A DNA stretch of 64,000 bases from Candidatus Aminicenantota bacterium (GCA_014360015.1 JACIYJ010000002.1:332437-396436), one strand, 5' to 3'; numbered from the stretch's first letter, positions 1-9,438 are shown. Numbers and translations: made by a program. Notes: generated from the sequence alone by a model not told the origin.

Positions 1-14
1 TAAAGGAGCTTCCT

Positions 15-2138
15 TTGATCGATAACCGTCTTTATAAACATCCTATTTTACCAGTTGAGGACAGACCCACTTTTAAGTTTTACTGGAATGACCAGGAGTT
101 AATAGCCAGAGAAGGCGAAACCATCGCTTCAGCCCTTTTTGCTAATGGAATAAGAATTTTCAATTATCACCACAAAGATGGTGCTCCCCAGGGAATATTC
201 TGCGCCAATGGTCAGTGTGCCCAGTGTTTAGTCTTGGCTGACGGCTTTCCGGTCAAATCCTGTATGGAACTCATCAAACCCGGGATGAGAATCCAGCCCG
301 TAAATGGATTGCCTGAGCTTCCGGCAGTCGACCCTGAATCCCCCTTAGTCTTTGAACCGATAGAAGAGCTGGAAGTCTCGGTGTTAATCATTGGTGGGGG
401 CCCGGCTGGACTATCAGCAGCCATCGAGCTCGGTAGTCGTGGAGTTGATTGTCTGCTGGTCGATGATAAACATCGTTTAGGTGGAAAACTGGTACTTCAA
501 ACTCACCGCTTCTTCGGTTCAGTGGAAGCAGTTTACGCCGGAACCCGTGGAATTGACATCGCCACCAGGCTGGAAAATGAAGTCAGAAAATTCAGTAGTG
601 TTAAGATCTGGCTCCAGAGCACAGCCTTAGCCGTTTTCAGCGACAGGAAAGTTGGCATTCTCAAAGAGGGCAAAAAATATGCTCTGGTCAGGCCCAAGAT
701 TCTCCTGGTGGCTTCTGGAGCGCGAGAGAAATCTCTGGCTTTCCCCGGCAACACCTTGCCCGGAGTCTATGGAGCCGGAGCCTTCCAGACCTTAGTCAAC
801 CGCGACCTGGTCAAACCAACGGAAAGACTCTTTATCGTGGGTGGCGGCAATGTCGGGCTGATTGCAGGTTACCATGCCCTTCAAGCCGGGATTCAGGTAG
901 TCGGCCTGATAGAAATTATGCCCGAATGCGGCGGGTATAAGGTTCACAAAGACAAGCTGGCTCGCCTTGGAGTCCCAATCCTGACTTCCCATACTATCCT
1001 CAGCGCCAACGGAAAAGAAGCAGTGGAATCAGTTACTGTGGCTAAGGTTGATGAAAAATTCCAGCCGATAAAAGGCACAGAAAAAACTTTTGCCTGCGAC
1101 ACAGTCTTGATTGCTATAGGCCTCGACCCGGTTAATGAATTTTATCTTAAGGCTAAGGAATTCGGTCTTCCGGCTTATGCAGCCGGTGATGCCGAAGAAA
1201 TTGCCGAAGCTTCGGCGGCTATTTTCTCTGGAAAAATTCGCGGACTGGAAATTGCCAGAGACCTGGGAGTTTATTCTGGCGAAATTCCGAATTCCTGGTA
1301 TGAAACCGCAGAAATTCTTAAATCCCGTCCCGGAAAAACTTATCCCGAAAGCTTCCCGGAAAAAGAAACAGGAGTTTTCCCGGTCATTCATTGCCTTCAG
1401 GAGATTCCCTGCAACCCGTGTTCAGCCGTCTGCCCGAGAAAGCTGATCGAAGTTGACCGAAGCGATATCAGAAAACTTCCTGTTTACTATGAGGAAAGAG
1501 ACGGCAAAGGTTGCACCGGTTGTGAGCGCTGTGTGGTCTTTTGTCCGGGACTGGCCATCACCTTAGTCGATTATCGCCGGGACGCTCAATTCCCTGAAGT
1601 CACCATCCCCTTTGAATTCCTGAAGGAAATCATAAATCCGGGAGATGAAGTTTCTCTGGTCGATGTAGAAGGCAAGTTTCTAACCAAAGCAAAAGTTGTC
1701 TCGGTCAAATCAATCAAAGGCAATGACCGGACCATTCTGGTCAAGGTGCAGGTACCAAAGGAAATTGCTAAGAAAGTCAGCGGGCTCCGACTTCAACCTG
1801 AAATTAGTCCGGCTGAAGCTCAGTACACTGAAAGAATGGCCGATGAAGCCATCATCTGTCGCTGTGAAAGGGTAACCGCCGGCGAGATCAGAAAATTAAT
1901 CAGAGAAGGCCTTAGAGACATTAACGAAATCAAGACCATCACCCGGGCTGGCATGGGACCGTGTGGGGCTAAGACCTGTACTCCGTTAATCCACCGTCTT
2001 TTCCGTGAAGAAGGTGTACCGGAAAAGGAAATCATTGACCAGCCGAAGAGACCTCTGTTCATAGAAGTTCCCTTAGGTGTGTTCGCTGGTCTCCAGGAAA
2101 AACAGGAGAAGAAGGAGGCCGAAGATGAACGGGCTTAA
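15..2138 (+). CDS. Iron-sulfur flavoprotein dehydrogenase, alpha-type subunit
   Basis: A 707-residue cytoplasmic oxidoreductase resembling the alpha subunits of HcnB, opine/nopaline oxidase and hydroxyproline dehydrogenase complexes. An N-terminal ferredoxin-like domain has Cys63, Cys68, Cys71 and Cys83. A pyridine-nucleotide-disulfide FAD domain has the GGGPAG loop near residue 127 and a second GGGNVG loop near 279. Ferredoxin-type clusters follow at Cys466/469/473 and Cys500/503/506/510. A BFD-like [2Fe-2S] domain closes the chain (Cys615, Cys617, and a Cys pair near 650-655). The start is TTG, six bases after AGGAG at positions 4-8; a TAA at 1-3 may end an upstream gene. It overlaps the next gene by 14 bp, so the two probably form one heteromeric enzyme that sends amine or amino-acid electrons through several Fe-S centres. 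The substrate is unknown. Confidence 0.85.
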   Translation: MIDNRLYKHPILPVEDRPTFKFYWNDQELIAREGETIASALFANGIRIFNYHHKDGAPQGIFCANGQCAQCLVLADGFPVKSCMELIKPGMRIQPVNGLPELPAVDPESPLVFEPIEELEVSVLIIGGGPAGLSAAIELGSRGVDCLLVDDKHRLGGKLVLQTHRFFGSVEAVYAGTRGIDIATRLENEVRKFSSVKIWLQSTALAVFSDRKVGILKEGKKYALVRPKILLVASGAREKSLAFPGNTLPGVYGAGAFQTLVNRDLVKPTERLFIVGGGNVGLIAGYHALQAGIQVVGLIEIMPECGGYKVHKDKLARLGVPILTSHTILSANGKEAVESVTVAKVDEKFQPIKGTEKTFACDTVLIAIGLDPVNEFYLKAKEFGLPAYAAGDAEEIAEASAAIFSGKIRGLEIARDLGVYSGEIPNSWYETAEILKSRPGKTYPESFPEKETGVFPVIHCLQEIPCNPCSAVCPRKLIEVDRSDIRKLPVYYEERDGKGCTGCERCVVFCPGLAITLVDYRRDAQFPEVTIPFEFLKEIINPGDEVSLVDVEGKFLTKAKVVSVKSIKGNDRTILVKVQVPKEIAKKVSGLRLQPEISPAEAQYTERMADEAIICRCERVTAGEIRKLIREGLRDINEIKTITRAGMGPCGAKTCTPLIHRLFREEGVPEKEIIDQPKRPLFIEVPLGVFAGLQEKQEKKEAEDERA

Positions 2139-3282
2139 TTATGATGTTATCATCATCGGTGCAGGCAGCGTGGGCACACCTACCGCTCTTTTTTTAGCTC
2201 AGAAAGGCTATAAAGTTCTGGTGGTAGACAGGAATCCCAGCCCTGGCCAGAGCTCCAACAAACGGGCCATCGGTGGGCTTCGAGCCACCCATTCTGACCC
2301 GGCTAAAATCAAACTTTGTCTCAGAAGTCTGAAGATCTTTTCCACTTGGCAGGAAACTTATGGTGATGATATTGAGTGGTATAAGGGCGGTTATTGTTTT
2401 GTAGCTTATCGAGAAGAAGAAGAAAAAACCCTCAAAGAGGTGATTCCTCTCCAGAAAAGACACGGCCTGAATATAGATTGGCTGGAAGCAGAAGAACTGA
2501 GAAAACTCATTCCCGATCTTAATCCGGCAGGTCTTCGGGGTGGGACTTTTTCACCTGAAGATGGCCATGCTTCTCCCCTGCTGGCCATTGAGGCCTTTTA
2601 CCGTCAGGCAAAAAAGGCTGGAGCTCAATTTAAATTTCAGGAAAAAGTCACTGGCTTGACGATCGAAGGCGGAAAAATCAAAGGCCTGGTTACCGACAAA
2701 GGAAGTTACGGCGCTGAAGTAGTGATAAATGCGGCTGGTGCCTGGGCAGCTGAGATAGCCAGGATGGCCGGTATGGATGTTCCGGTTAAGCCTGATTCCC
2801 ACGAAGCTGCGGTCACTGAACCGGTTCAAAGGTTTTTTGAGCCGATGATTGTTGATATCAGACCGGTTAAAGGTTCAGCCAATTATTATTTTTACCAGCA
2901 TGCTACTGGTCAGATTATCTTCTGCATCACACCCAGCCCCAGCATCTGGGGCTTTGATGAGAGAGAAACCAGCGAATTCCTGCCCATGGTCTCGCGTCGG
3001 ATGATTGAACTGATGCCCAGGCTTAAAAATATCCGAGTCAGGCGAACCTGGCGCGGTCTTTATCCGATGACTCCGGATGGTTTTCCCATCGTTGGCTGGT
3101 CCAGAGAAGTTCAGGGATTTTTGCTGGCCGTAGGTATGTGCGGCCAGGGATTCATGCTCGGGCCGGGTGTTGGAGAATTGCTGACCAGACTGGTGGCTAA
3201 ACAACCTGGACCTGACGATGAAGAAATACTTTCCTACCTGTCACCGTACAGGAATTTTGTCAGCGAAGAAAAATTAAAATAA
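2125..3282 (+). CDS. FAD-dependent oxidoreductase, DAO family (beta-type subunit)
   Basis: A 385-residue flavoprotein of the D-amino-acid oxidase / sarcosine oxidase beta family. The N-terminal Rossmann motif VIIIGAGSVGTPTA binds FAD. The C-terminal motif GLYPMTPDGFPIVG and the following Gly-rich segment are typical of DadA and SoxB-like enzymes. Start is the ATG at 2125, preceded by GGAGG at 2114-2118; an upstream in-frame start would lie deep inside the preceding gene. The overlap with the alpha-type subunit indicates translational coupling. By analogy with HcnBC, OoxAB or hydroxyproline dehydrogenase, this subunit would oxidise the amine or imino-acid substrate and pass electrons to its partner. 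Proline, hydroxyproline, sarcosine or an opine are all possible substrates. Confidence 0.85.
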   Translation: MNGLNYDVIIIGAGSVGTPTALFLAQKGYKVLVVDRNPSPGQSSNKRAIGGLRATHSDPAKIKLCLRSLKIFSTWQETYGDDIEWYKGGYCFVAYREEEEKTLKEVIPLQKRHGLNIDWLEAEELRKLIPDLNPAGLRGGTFSPEDGHASPLLAIEAFYRQAKKAGAQFKFQEKVTGLTIEGGKIKGLVTDKGSYGAEVVINAAGAWAAEIARMAGMDVPVKPDSHEAAVTEPVQRFFEPMIVDIRPVKGSANYYFYQHATGQIIFCITPSPSIWGFDERETSEFLPMVSRRMIELMPRLKNIRVRRTWRGLYPMTPDGFPIVGWSREVQGFLLAVGMCGQGFMLGPGVGELLTRLVAKQPGPDDEEILSYLSPYRNFVSEEKLK

Positions 3283-3366
3283 AAAAAATGATAAGGGCAA
3301 AAATTTTTATCAAAGGTCCTAATGATGTTTTTTTCAGCAACTCATAACCCCTACGGCTGTCCAATT

Positions 3367-5457
3367 TTATCTGTTCAATGATTTTACCAGCAACTCAACT
3401 GCCGGAACAATGGCTAACTGGCACTCGGCTTTTGGCTTTTTGATTTCTTCCAGTTTTTTACGGCTCGTTTCTAACCAGGAAGCGTCTGGCTTCTTATCTT
3501 CCATGATGAAGCTAAGTGCTTCAGAGCTGATAGAGATTAATTTGTCCAGGTTGTCCGCCAGAAGAACTACTTCTCTTAGAACCGGAGATTTTTCTGCCAA
3601 AGCCGCCACCTGAGCTTTTATGTCTTTCAGCTCCAGAAAATACATATAAATTCTGCTGGCTGATTCAGGCCGTCTGGTAGTGAGGAACTCTTCAACCATT
3701 TTTCGAAATTCTCTGGCTTCGAGTGATTCAGGAAAGCAGGCATCGACAAAACGGGTCAGTGGAGCTAAGGAAGTGTATTTTCTACCCTGACTGTGCCTGG
3801 CATAACCTTTGATCGGTTCAGCTATGCTGGCCAATTTTTTAAGCGCGGCAATATTTTCTGACCCGACCAGCCGTCTCAGCATCATTTCCTGATTCCTCAG
3901 ATGCTGAACTCCAATTTCTTCCAGCAGAAGGTTTATAACCTTCAGCCTTCTGTACATATCGTCCACGTCCCTGACTTCCTGCGGCGACCAGAGGCGCTCG
4001 GCAATAGCTGCTGTTCTGGGCCAGATTCTTGAATCTATTGTTTCCGGCGAAACCAGTTCAGCCCACATGGTGGCTTCTCCACCCAAAATTAATTTCTTCT
4101 CGGCTGGGGTCAGGGGTGAATCAGGCGGAATAGGGTCATTTAGGTAATGTCTTTCGGTTGTTTCGCACAGGTCTATGTAATAGCCATTAGACAGAATCCC
4201 CTGATAGCCTTTCTGAGCACCATCAATTAAAGCCTGGGTACCACGCCACGACTGAATGACGATATCTTTTGGCAGACCGGGCTGATAGATTTCATCCCAG
4301 CCGACCATTTTTTTGTTGTACTTTGTCAAAATTTTCAGAATCCGCTTATTGAAATAGGCTTGAAGGGCATGATTGTCGGAAAGGTTATGTTTCTTCATGA
4401 AAGCCTGAATCTGCGGGTTTTCCTTCCAGTGAAGAGCTTCCACTTCATCGCCTCCGATATGCATATAGGGATCAGGAAAAAGAGCAGCCATTTCTCGGAA
4501 AAACTCATCAAAGAATTTGTAGGTGGCCGGATTGGCCGGATTAAAAACTGGATGAAATACACCAAAACCACGTTCAATTCGATAAGGACCGGGAGCGCTG
4601 GCATATTCAGGATAGGCAACAAACCAGCTGGTAGAATGACCGGGGATATCAAATTCGGGCATAACCCTGATGCCGAGGTCAGAAGCAAATTGAATTATTT
4701 CTTTAATCTGTCCCTGAGTGTAATACATTCCATCGGAACCAAGCCGATGCAATTTCGGGAAAGTCTTGCTCTCCACTCTGAACCCCTGGTCTTCGGATAA
4801 ATGCCAGTGAAGAACATTGAGCTTAACTGTGGCCATAGCCAGTAAGTTTCTTTTAATTACTTCAACTGGCATAAAATGGCGGCAGGAATCAATCAGGAGT
4901 CCTCGCCAGGTGAATCTGGGTTTATCTTCTATCCGGACACAGGGAAAATAATATCCTTGACTGTCAGCTGAAAGAAGTTGAAGCAGAGTTTCCAGTCCTC
5001 TTAAAATTCCCAGGTCGGTTTTAGCCTGAAGCTCAATTTTTTCCGGAAAAACTTCAAGTATGTAGGATTCATCTTCGCCGGGTACAAGTTGGCCGGGTCT
5101 TTCAAACTTATAGAAAAATCTGGTCAGGTCATTTATTTTTTGTTCAGCCAGAAAATCCTGTTCGAAAAACATTCCGGTTCTGCCAGCCAGCCTAAACATA
5201 AACCTGGAAACAGCTTTAAAGGCTCGGCTATCAGCTTTAGCTTCCCCACCCACATAAAACTTCTCATCCAGCCTGAAAACTCCCGTTTTCCATTCCAGCT
5301 TAGCCGGAACCGGCATAAGAGCTGGCCCTTGGTTATTTTCCTTTAATCCAGTCTGCTCAGCCGCAATTTTTCCTATTAATAAAAACAAAAAAAAGAAAAA
5401 AACAGCCAGAAAGGCAGGATTAAAACCTATTTTTTGAATAATTCGATTTCTGTTCAT
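3367..5457 (-). CDS. Exported beta-N-acetylhexosaminidase, GH20
   Basis: A 696-residue glycoside hydrolase family 20 enzyme that would remove terminal beta-linked GlcNAc or GalNAc from glycans. A hydrophobic segment at residues 13-33 is a signal peptide or anchor, so it acts outside the cytoplasm. A GH20b-type domain precedes the catalytic barrel, which shows LHWHLSEDQGF, MPEFDIPGHS and the catalytic pair D337-E338 in HIGGDEV. Both catalytic residues of substrate-assisted hydrolysis are present. The last 200 or so residues are helical and outside the core family. Start ATG follows AAAGGGAG. It is monocistronic: a terminator separates it from the upstream minus-strand gene, and it converges on the flavoenzyme pair. 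Confidence 0.92.
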   Translation of the reverse strand: MNRNRIIQKIGFNPAFLAVFFFFLFLLIGKIAAEQTGLKENNQGPALMPVPAKLEWKTGVFRLDEKFYVGGEAKADSRAFKAVSRFMFRLAGRTGMFFEQDFLAEQKINDLTRFFYKFERPGQLVPGEDESYILEVFPEKIELQAKTDLGILRGLETLLQLLSADSQGYYFPCVRIEDKPRFTWRGLLIDSCRHFMPVEVIKRNLLAMATVKLNVLHWHLSEDQGFRVESKTFPKLHRLGSDGMYYTQGQIKEIIQFASDLGIRVMPEFDIPGHSTSWFVAYPEYASAPGPYRIERGFGVFHPVFNPANPATYKFFDEFFREMAALFPDPYMHIGGDEVEALHWKENPQIQAFMKKHNLSDNHALQAYFNKRILKILTKYNKKMVGWDEIYQPGLPKDIVIQSWRGTQALIDGAQKGYQGILSNGYYIDLCETTERHYLNDPIPPDSPLTPAEKKLILGGEATMWAELVSPETIDSRIWPRTAAIAERLWSPQEVRDVDDMYRRLKVINLLLEEIGVQHLRNQEMMLRRLVGSENIAALKKLASIAEPIKGYARHSQGRKYTSLAPLTRFVDACFPESLEAREFRKMVEEFLTTRRPESASRIYMYFLELKDIKAQVAALAEKSPVLREVVLLADNLDKLISISSEALSFIMEDKKPDASWLETSRKKLEEIKKPKAECQLAIVPAVELLVKSLNR

Positions 5458-5512
5458 CTTAGACTCCCTTTCTGTAACCTCAGCAGCATAAAAATCATAA
5501 ATATATTAAAGC

Positions 5513-5550
5513 AAAAAGGCAGGCAGAATGAAATCTGCCTGCCCTTTTTT
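5513..5550 (-). terminator. Intrinsic terminator, potentially bidirectional
   Basis: A perfect 9-bp stem (5518-5526 with 5535-5543, arm GGCAGGCAG) encloses an 8-base loop. A-run 5513-5517 lies on one side and T-run 5545-5550 on the other. Read leftward it ends the Asp-box gene whose stop is at 5566, giving a U-tract after the hairpin. It lies upstream of the GH20 gene and separates the two transcripts. Confidence 0.85.
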
Positions 5551-5565
5551 GTTTGCTCCTGATTT

Positions 5566-7890
5566 TTACTTATAGAGCGGGTCAGGGCTAACTTTAACTG
5601 TTTTGGTCATCACTTCTTGACCATTGACCGTTAACACTACCTGGTAAATTCCCGGGTCAACGCGATTGGCTCTCATCCTTCTTTCAAAAAATATCTGCTG
5701 AGCCTGGTCCTGCGGCAGACGGCGATTCAAACTCCAGAAAACTTTTTGCAGACCCGCAGACTGGCCACCGTTTATTTCTTGAATAACCTGACCGCTCATA
5801 TCTTTAACAATTACTGACACTTTGTTAGCCTGGTTTTTCAGGAAATAGTAGATGTTAACTCCAACCGGCGGGTTGGGGGCCACAGCAAATTCTCCATAAG
5901 ACTGACCACGGCGGTCGATCATCTGCCACTGAATGGCTTCCTGAACCTCAAAGAGATAGGCATCCTGGCTGAAGACTTTTTCGTTGAATTCTTTGAACGG
6001 ATAGATATCAGCGATGTAAATACCACGGCCATAAGTAGCAATGACCAAGTCGCGGTCCCGCTTCTGGATGGCTAAGTCGTTGATAACTACATCAGGCACC
6101 TGCGCGGCGCCCATCCTCATCCAGTGTTTTCCCTGGTCAAAGGTCACATAGAGTCCATAATCAGTGGCTAAGTAAAGGATGTTGGGATTGTCCGGGTCTT
6201 CTTCTATGTCATTGGCCGGGTTATTCATGCCACCAGAGATATCTTCCCAGGTCTTACCCAGGTCTTTAGTCATATAAACATAGGTTTTATCCTCGTTGTG
6301 AGTCCGGTAGCCAGAATAGACGACATAACAGGTATTAACATCATGCTGGGAAGGCAGGACCCTCATCACCCAGCGATCGTAAGGTATCAGGGCCCCCTTT
6401 ATGCCTGGCTTCGGTTTACCCTTGGAATCGTAGAAACTGGCCGTAATGTTAGTCCAGCTCTGGCCGTAGTTGGTGCTGAGCTGGAGGTTGCCGTCGTCGG
6501 TTCCTGCCCAGTATATACCTGGCTTTTTGGGTGATTCGGCAAAGGTATAAATCGTTGCGTATTGGAGATTTGTTTTTTTGGATAGAGAGATTCGCTGTGG
6601 GTCATGCTTGCTTAGGTCTGGAGAAATGGTCTCCCAGGTTCCGGGGTCACCGTGACTTAATGAGCGATGGACATATTGTGAGCAAACAAAGACAATGCCC
6701 GGGTTGTGTGGCGAAAGATAAATCGGAGCATTCCATTGATACCTCTGGGGTTCAGCGCCAGACGCTTCTTCTTCAGGAGTATTGCGGCGGGCTAAGGAAA
6801 TGGTTTCTCCGGTCTTAAAATTCATCCGGCTGGAAGCTCCGAACTGGCTTTCCCAGTAAATGTATTCAGGGTTCCACCAGTCCCGGACTACATAAAAGCC
6901 ATCGCCCGATGGCAGATACAGCCAGTCAGCCGGATAAACACCGTTCGGGTTTCTGGTCATCGATGGGCCAAACCAGCAGCCGTTGTCCTGGGTACCACCC
7001 ATTACGTTATAAGGCAGCTCATTGTCCACAGAAACATCGTAGAATTGCTGGGCAGCAATCGCCTCTTTCTGCGACCAGTGAAGGCCACCATCCCAGCTCT
7101 CGCTCACCCCACCATCATTGCCATTGAGGATGTGCTTTGAATTCAAAGGGTCAATCCAGACCACTCTGGAATCAACATGGCATTTTTTGTTGGCTTCCCA
7201 GTTAGCAAACTGGAAAGTCTTGCCAGCATCTCTGGAAATGACTGTCCTGGTTTCTGGAGCTATCAGGACTTTATCATCGTTCGGGTCAACCACTAAACGG
7301 CCATAATAACCGGCTTCTACTTGATTGACCACCTCACTACCACCACTAATCTGGTATTCGGTCATTCGCTTCCAGGTTTCTCCCTGGTCTTCTGACCGAT
7401 AGATGACACCGGCTTTTTTAATCGGTTCCATCACTCTCAAAGCCTGGCCATAAATCATATCAAGCAAGCAACGATTAAGAGTTTGATAACGACTTCTGGT
7501 TTGATCAAAATCGCTGGCCAGGACCTCCGCTTCTTTAAGAGCCTCCAGAACTTCTTTTTTATCTTTGTAAACACTCTTAGCTTTGCTCAGTACAGCTGTG
7601 GGACTGATTTTCAGCTTAATCAGGAGCTCGGGATCAGCGCTGAGGTTTTCCAGATTATCCAGAAGATAAGCTTCATCTTTTACGTATTTTGGATCATAGG
7701 TCAGGTTTTTCTGAAAATCTTTTTTAACCGAAACCTTAGCCCGGTCAACGATCTTGAAGTTCTTCAGGTCAAACCCGGAAGAATCAGCCAGGAAAGTGGA
7801 CAGAATCAGTTTATTAAGTTTTATCCTGCCATCCCTTGCTTCTTCAGCTTTTTTAACAATTTTTTCTGTCTCTTCAATGGCGGCCATCAT
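5566..7890 (-). CDS. Sortilin/VPS10-like Asp-box protein, C-terminal fragment
   Basis: 774 residues carrying much of a VPS10/BNR-type beta-propeller protein. Asp-box repeats of the form S-x-D-x-G-x-T-W recur (SEDQGETW, SRDAGKTF, TKDLGKTW, TFDQGKHW). A C-terminal strand-rich domain ends in a typical secreted-protein sorting-like module. There is no signal peptide. The frame stays open upstream of this ATG as far as 8004, with coding-like sequence (LVNKLNELVKDPDFQKS) ending at a TAG at 8005-8007. No Shine-Dalgarno supports the ATG at 7890. With the fragment at 8009-8743 it looks like one gene of about 1,060 residues broken by frameshifts. Such proteins are exported in Acidobacteriota and Bacteroidota relatives; their function is unsettled (peptide or glycan binding or hydrolysis). 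Confidence 0.75.
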   Translation of the reverse strand: MMAAIEETEKIVKKAEEARDGRIKLNKLILSTFLADSSGFDLKNFKIVDRAKVSVKKDFQKNLTYDPKYVKDEAYLLDNLENLSADPELLIKLKISPTAVLSKAKSVYKDKKEVLEALKEAEVLASDFDQTRSRYQTLNRCLLDMIYGQALRVMEPIKKAGVIYRSEDQGETWKRMTEYQISGGSEVVNQVEAGYYGRLVVDPNDDKVLIAPETRTVISRDAGKTFQFANWEANKKCHVDSRVVWIDPLNSKHILNGNDGGVSESWDGGLHWSQKEAIAAQQFYDVSVDNELPYNVMGGTQDNGCWFGPSMTRNPNGVYPADWLYLPSGDGFYVVRDWWNPEYIYWESQFGASSRMNFKTGETISLARRNTPEEEASGAEPQRYQWNAPIYLSPHNPGIVFVCSQYVHRSLSHGDPGTWETISPDLSKHDPQRISLSKKTNLQYATIYTFAESPKKPGIYWAGTDDGNLQLSTNYGQSWTNITASFYDSKGKPKPGIKGALIPYDRWVMRVLPSQHDVNTCYVVYSGYRTHNEDKTYVYMTKDLGKTWEDISGGMNNPANDIEEDPDNPNILYLATDYGLYVTFDQGKHWMRMGAAQVPDVVINDLAIQKRDRDLVIATYGRGIYIADIYPFKEFNEKVFSQDAYLFEVQEAIQWQMIDRRGQSYGEFAVAPNPPVGVNIYYFLKNQANKVSVIVKDMSGQVIQEINGGQSAGLQKVFWSLNRRLPQDQAQQIFFERRMRANRVDPGIYQVVLTVNGQEVMTKTVKVSPDPLYK

Positions 7891-8008
7891 GTCTTCATCT
7901 CTAGCATAGATTTTCTTAGCCTCAGTGATGAGTCCTTTCCAGTTAACCGCAGTTGACTTTTGAAAATCTGGGTCTTTAACCAGCTCGTTAAGTTTATTGA
8001 CCAGCTAA

Positions 8009-8743
8009 TCAGTTTAATATGAGTGAAATTAACGTATTTAAAGAAGGCTGGGTTGATTTTATAATCCTTGAATTTATATTAAAATAAAATCCATCCCTGA
8101 AAAGAGAACGTTGATTGTAAAGGGCCGCGCCAACTCTTTCGCTCAAACCTAAGTTTACTTCTTCATCTAAGCGAAGATAAACGATATTCGGGTTCTTAGG
8201 ATAAATAGCCAGGCCATTCCGTCCAGTTTTCATTTTCTCCAGGTCAGGAAGACCGGCCGTCAGTTTCTTCCAGGATTTGCCGCCATCGGTAGATTTCCAG
8301 ACGCCGTTTCCATGATAGGCAACCCGGCTGTGAATCGGCTCGCCAGTACCCAAATAAAGGATGTTGGGGTTGGACGGCGCAATGGCTAAATAGCCCAGGC
8401 TCTGATTGCCGTATTTTTCAAAAATCGGCTCAAAGTGAATCCCGCCATCCTCTGTCTTCCACAGGCCACCGGTGGCAGTGAGCACATAATAAACCTGGCT
8501 CTGTTCGGGCGGCACCGCAAAGTTAGTAATTCTTCCAGAAAAAGGCCATGGCCCTATGTGCCTCCAGGTAAACTGCTCCAGGTCTTTTGGCCTTAGCGGA
8601 ATTTTCCCAGAAAAAACAGCTGATTTTTGAGATTCCTGTTTTTGACCCTTTGCAGCTGCAGTGATAATGACTGCCAGAAAAATTAAAGAAAAAACCGCTA
8701 TCCATTTTTTTGTGCTCATAACTCTGCCTAAAATGATAGACAT
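8009..8743 (-). CDS. Sortilin/VPS10-like Asp-box protein, N-terminal fragment
   Basis: 244 residues with a signal peptide (hydrophobic core around residues 14-31) and two clear Asp-boxes (TEDGGIHF, STDGGKSW). Start is the ATG at 8743, placed by AAAGGAGG just upstream; a more upstream ATG at 8767 lacks such a site. The family-like sequence runs to about SLFRDGFYFN, after which the frame drifts into low-complexity residues and stops at 8009. The alternative frame there reads FKDYKINPAFFKYVNFTHI, which looks like the true continuation. This indicates one frameshift near 8085 and a second near 8005-8012 before the C-terminal fragment. It may be a real pseudogene or a sequencing/assembly error. 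The upstream AlkD-like remnant ends inside its ribosome-binding region. Confidence 0.75.
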   Translation of the reverse strand: MSIILGRVMSTKKWIAVFSLIFLAVIITAAAKGQKQESQKSAVFSGKIPLRPKDLEQFTWRHIGPWPFSGRITNFAVPPEQSQVYYVLTATGGLWKTEDGGIHFEPIFEKYGNQSLGYLAIAPSNPNILYLGTGEPIHSRVAYHGNGVWKSTDGGKSWKKLTAGLPDLEKMKTGRNGLAIYPKNPNIVYLRLDEEVNLGLSERVGAALYNQRSLFRDGFYFNINSRIIKSTQPSLNTLISLILN

Positions 8744-8753
8744 CTTTCCTCCT

Positions 8754-8951
8754 TTATTTACGTTCATATCGATAGCTCTCTTTGCTCAATTTTCTGATTT
8801 CAGGAAAACTGACCCCATAGCCACAGATTTCTTCTCTAAACAACCTCTGCATTGAGCGAGCACTTTTTTCATTGGCTTTAGACTTAAGATGGAAGATGAC
8901 TTCTTTGTCTGCGCTGACCGGGTTTATCTTTTTCTGTTTGGTATCGGCCAT
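8754..8951 (-). pseudogene. AlkD-like DNA alkylation repair protein, N-terminal remnant
   Basis: A 65-residue open frame whose middle (LKSKANEKSARSMQRLF, then YGVSFPEIRKLSKE) resembles the N-terminus of HEAT-repeat DNA alkylation repair proteins (PF08713, usually 210-240 residues). Only the first helices remain. The stop codon falls in the ribosome-binding region of the VPS10-like gene, so a deletion joined the two. No clear Shine-Dalgarno precedes it. The similarity is by eye; a short unrelated protein is the alternative. Confidence 0.4.
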
Positions 8952-9228
8952 ATCAATTTAGACTAATGCATTTTACCTATTTGACATCCTGCCTGCAAAT
9001 CGAAATAAAGCTTTATAGCAATATAAAATTATTCTCTCTGGAACATGGCAGCCAGAGTAGCAGGAATAATAAGAATAGGCCATGGGAACGAAGAAATGGG
9101 AAGCCCGAAATCGGAAGCTAATTTCATAGATTCAGAGCGCTTTGAATTATCCCCCTCTTCCACAGATTTGGTCTGAAATGTTTTGTTCCGAAACAGTGAG
9201 ATCAATTAAATTCAGAAAGATGCAAACC

Positions 9229-9438
9229 TCAGGACTTGCTCTTAGGCAGCGTCGAAATTCCAAGAAGAACATAAAGCGGACAGAAGCCAATCAGGCTGGT
9301 CAGGATGAAAATGACCGTCAGGATAGCCAAGATATAAGCAAGAGTCCCGTGAATAGCTTTAGTGAAAACCAGAACAGCCATGATGATGGCCACGATGATT
9401 CTGATTGTTCGGTCAATAGCACCCATATTCTTTTTCAT
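9229..9438 (-). CDS. DUF2892 small inner-membrane protein
   Basis: A 69-residue protein starting MKKNMGAIDRTIRII, the usual opening of DUF2892 (YgaP-type membrane domain) proteins. Two hydrophobic segments are separated by a short turn (residues 12-28 and 34-55), and the ending GFCPLYVLLGIST is also typical. Start ATG at 9438 is set by GGGGAGG seven bases upstream; an earlier in-frame start has no such site. It stands alone between the larger exported-protein genes. In other bacteria the domain occurs alone or fused to rhodanese; its function is not known. Confidence 0.85.
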   Translation of the reverse strand: MKKNMGAIDRTIRIIVAIIMAVLVFTKAIHGTLAYILAILTVIFILTSLIGFCPLYVLLGISTLPKSKS

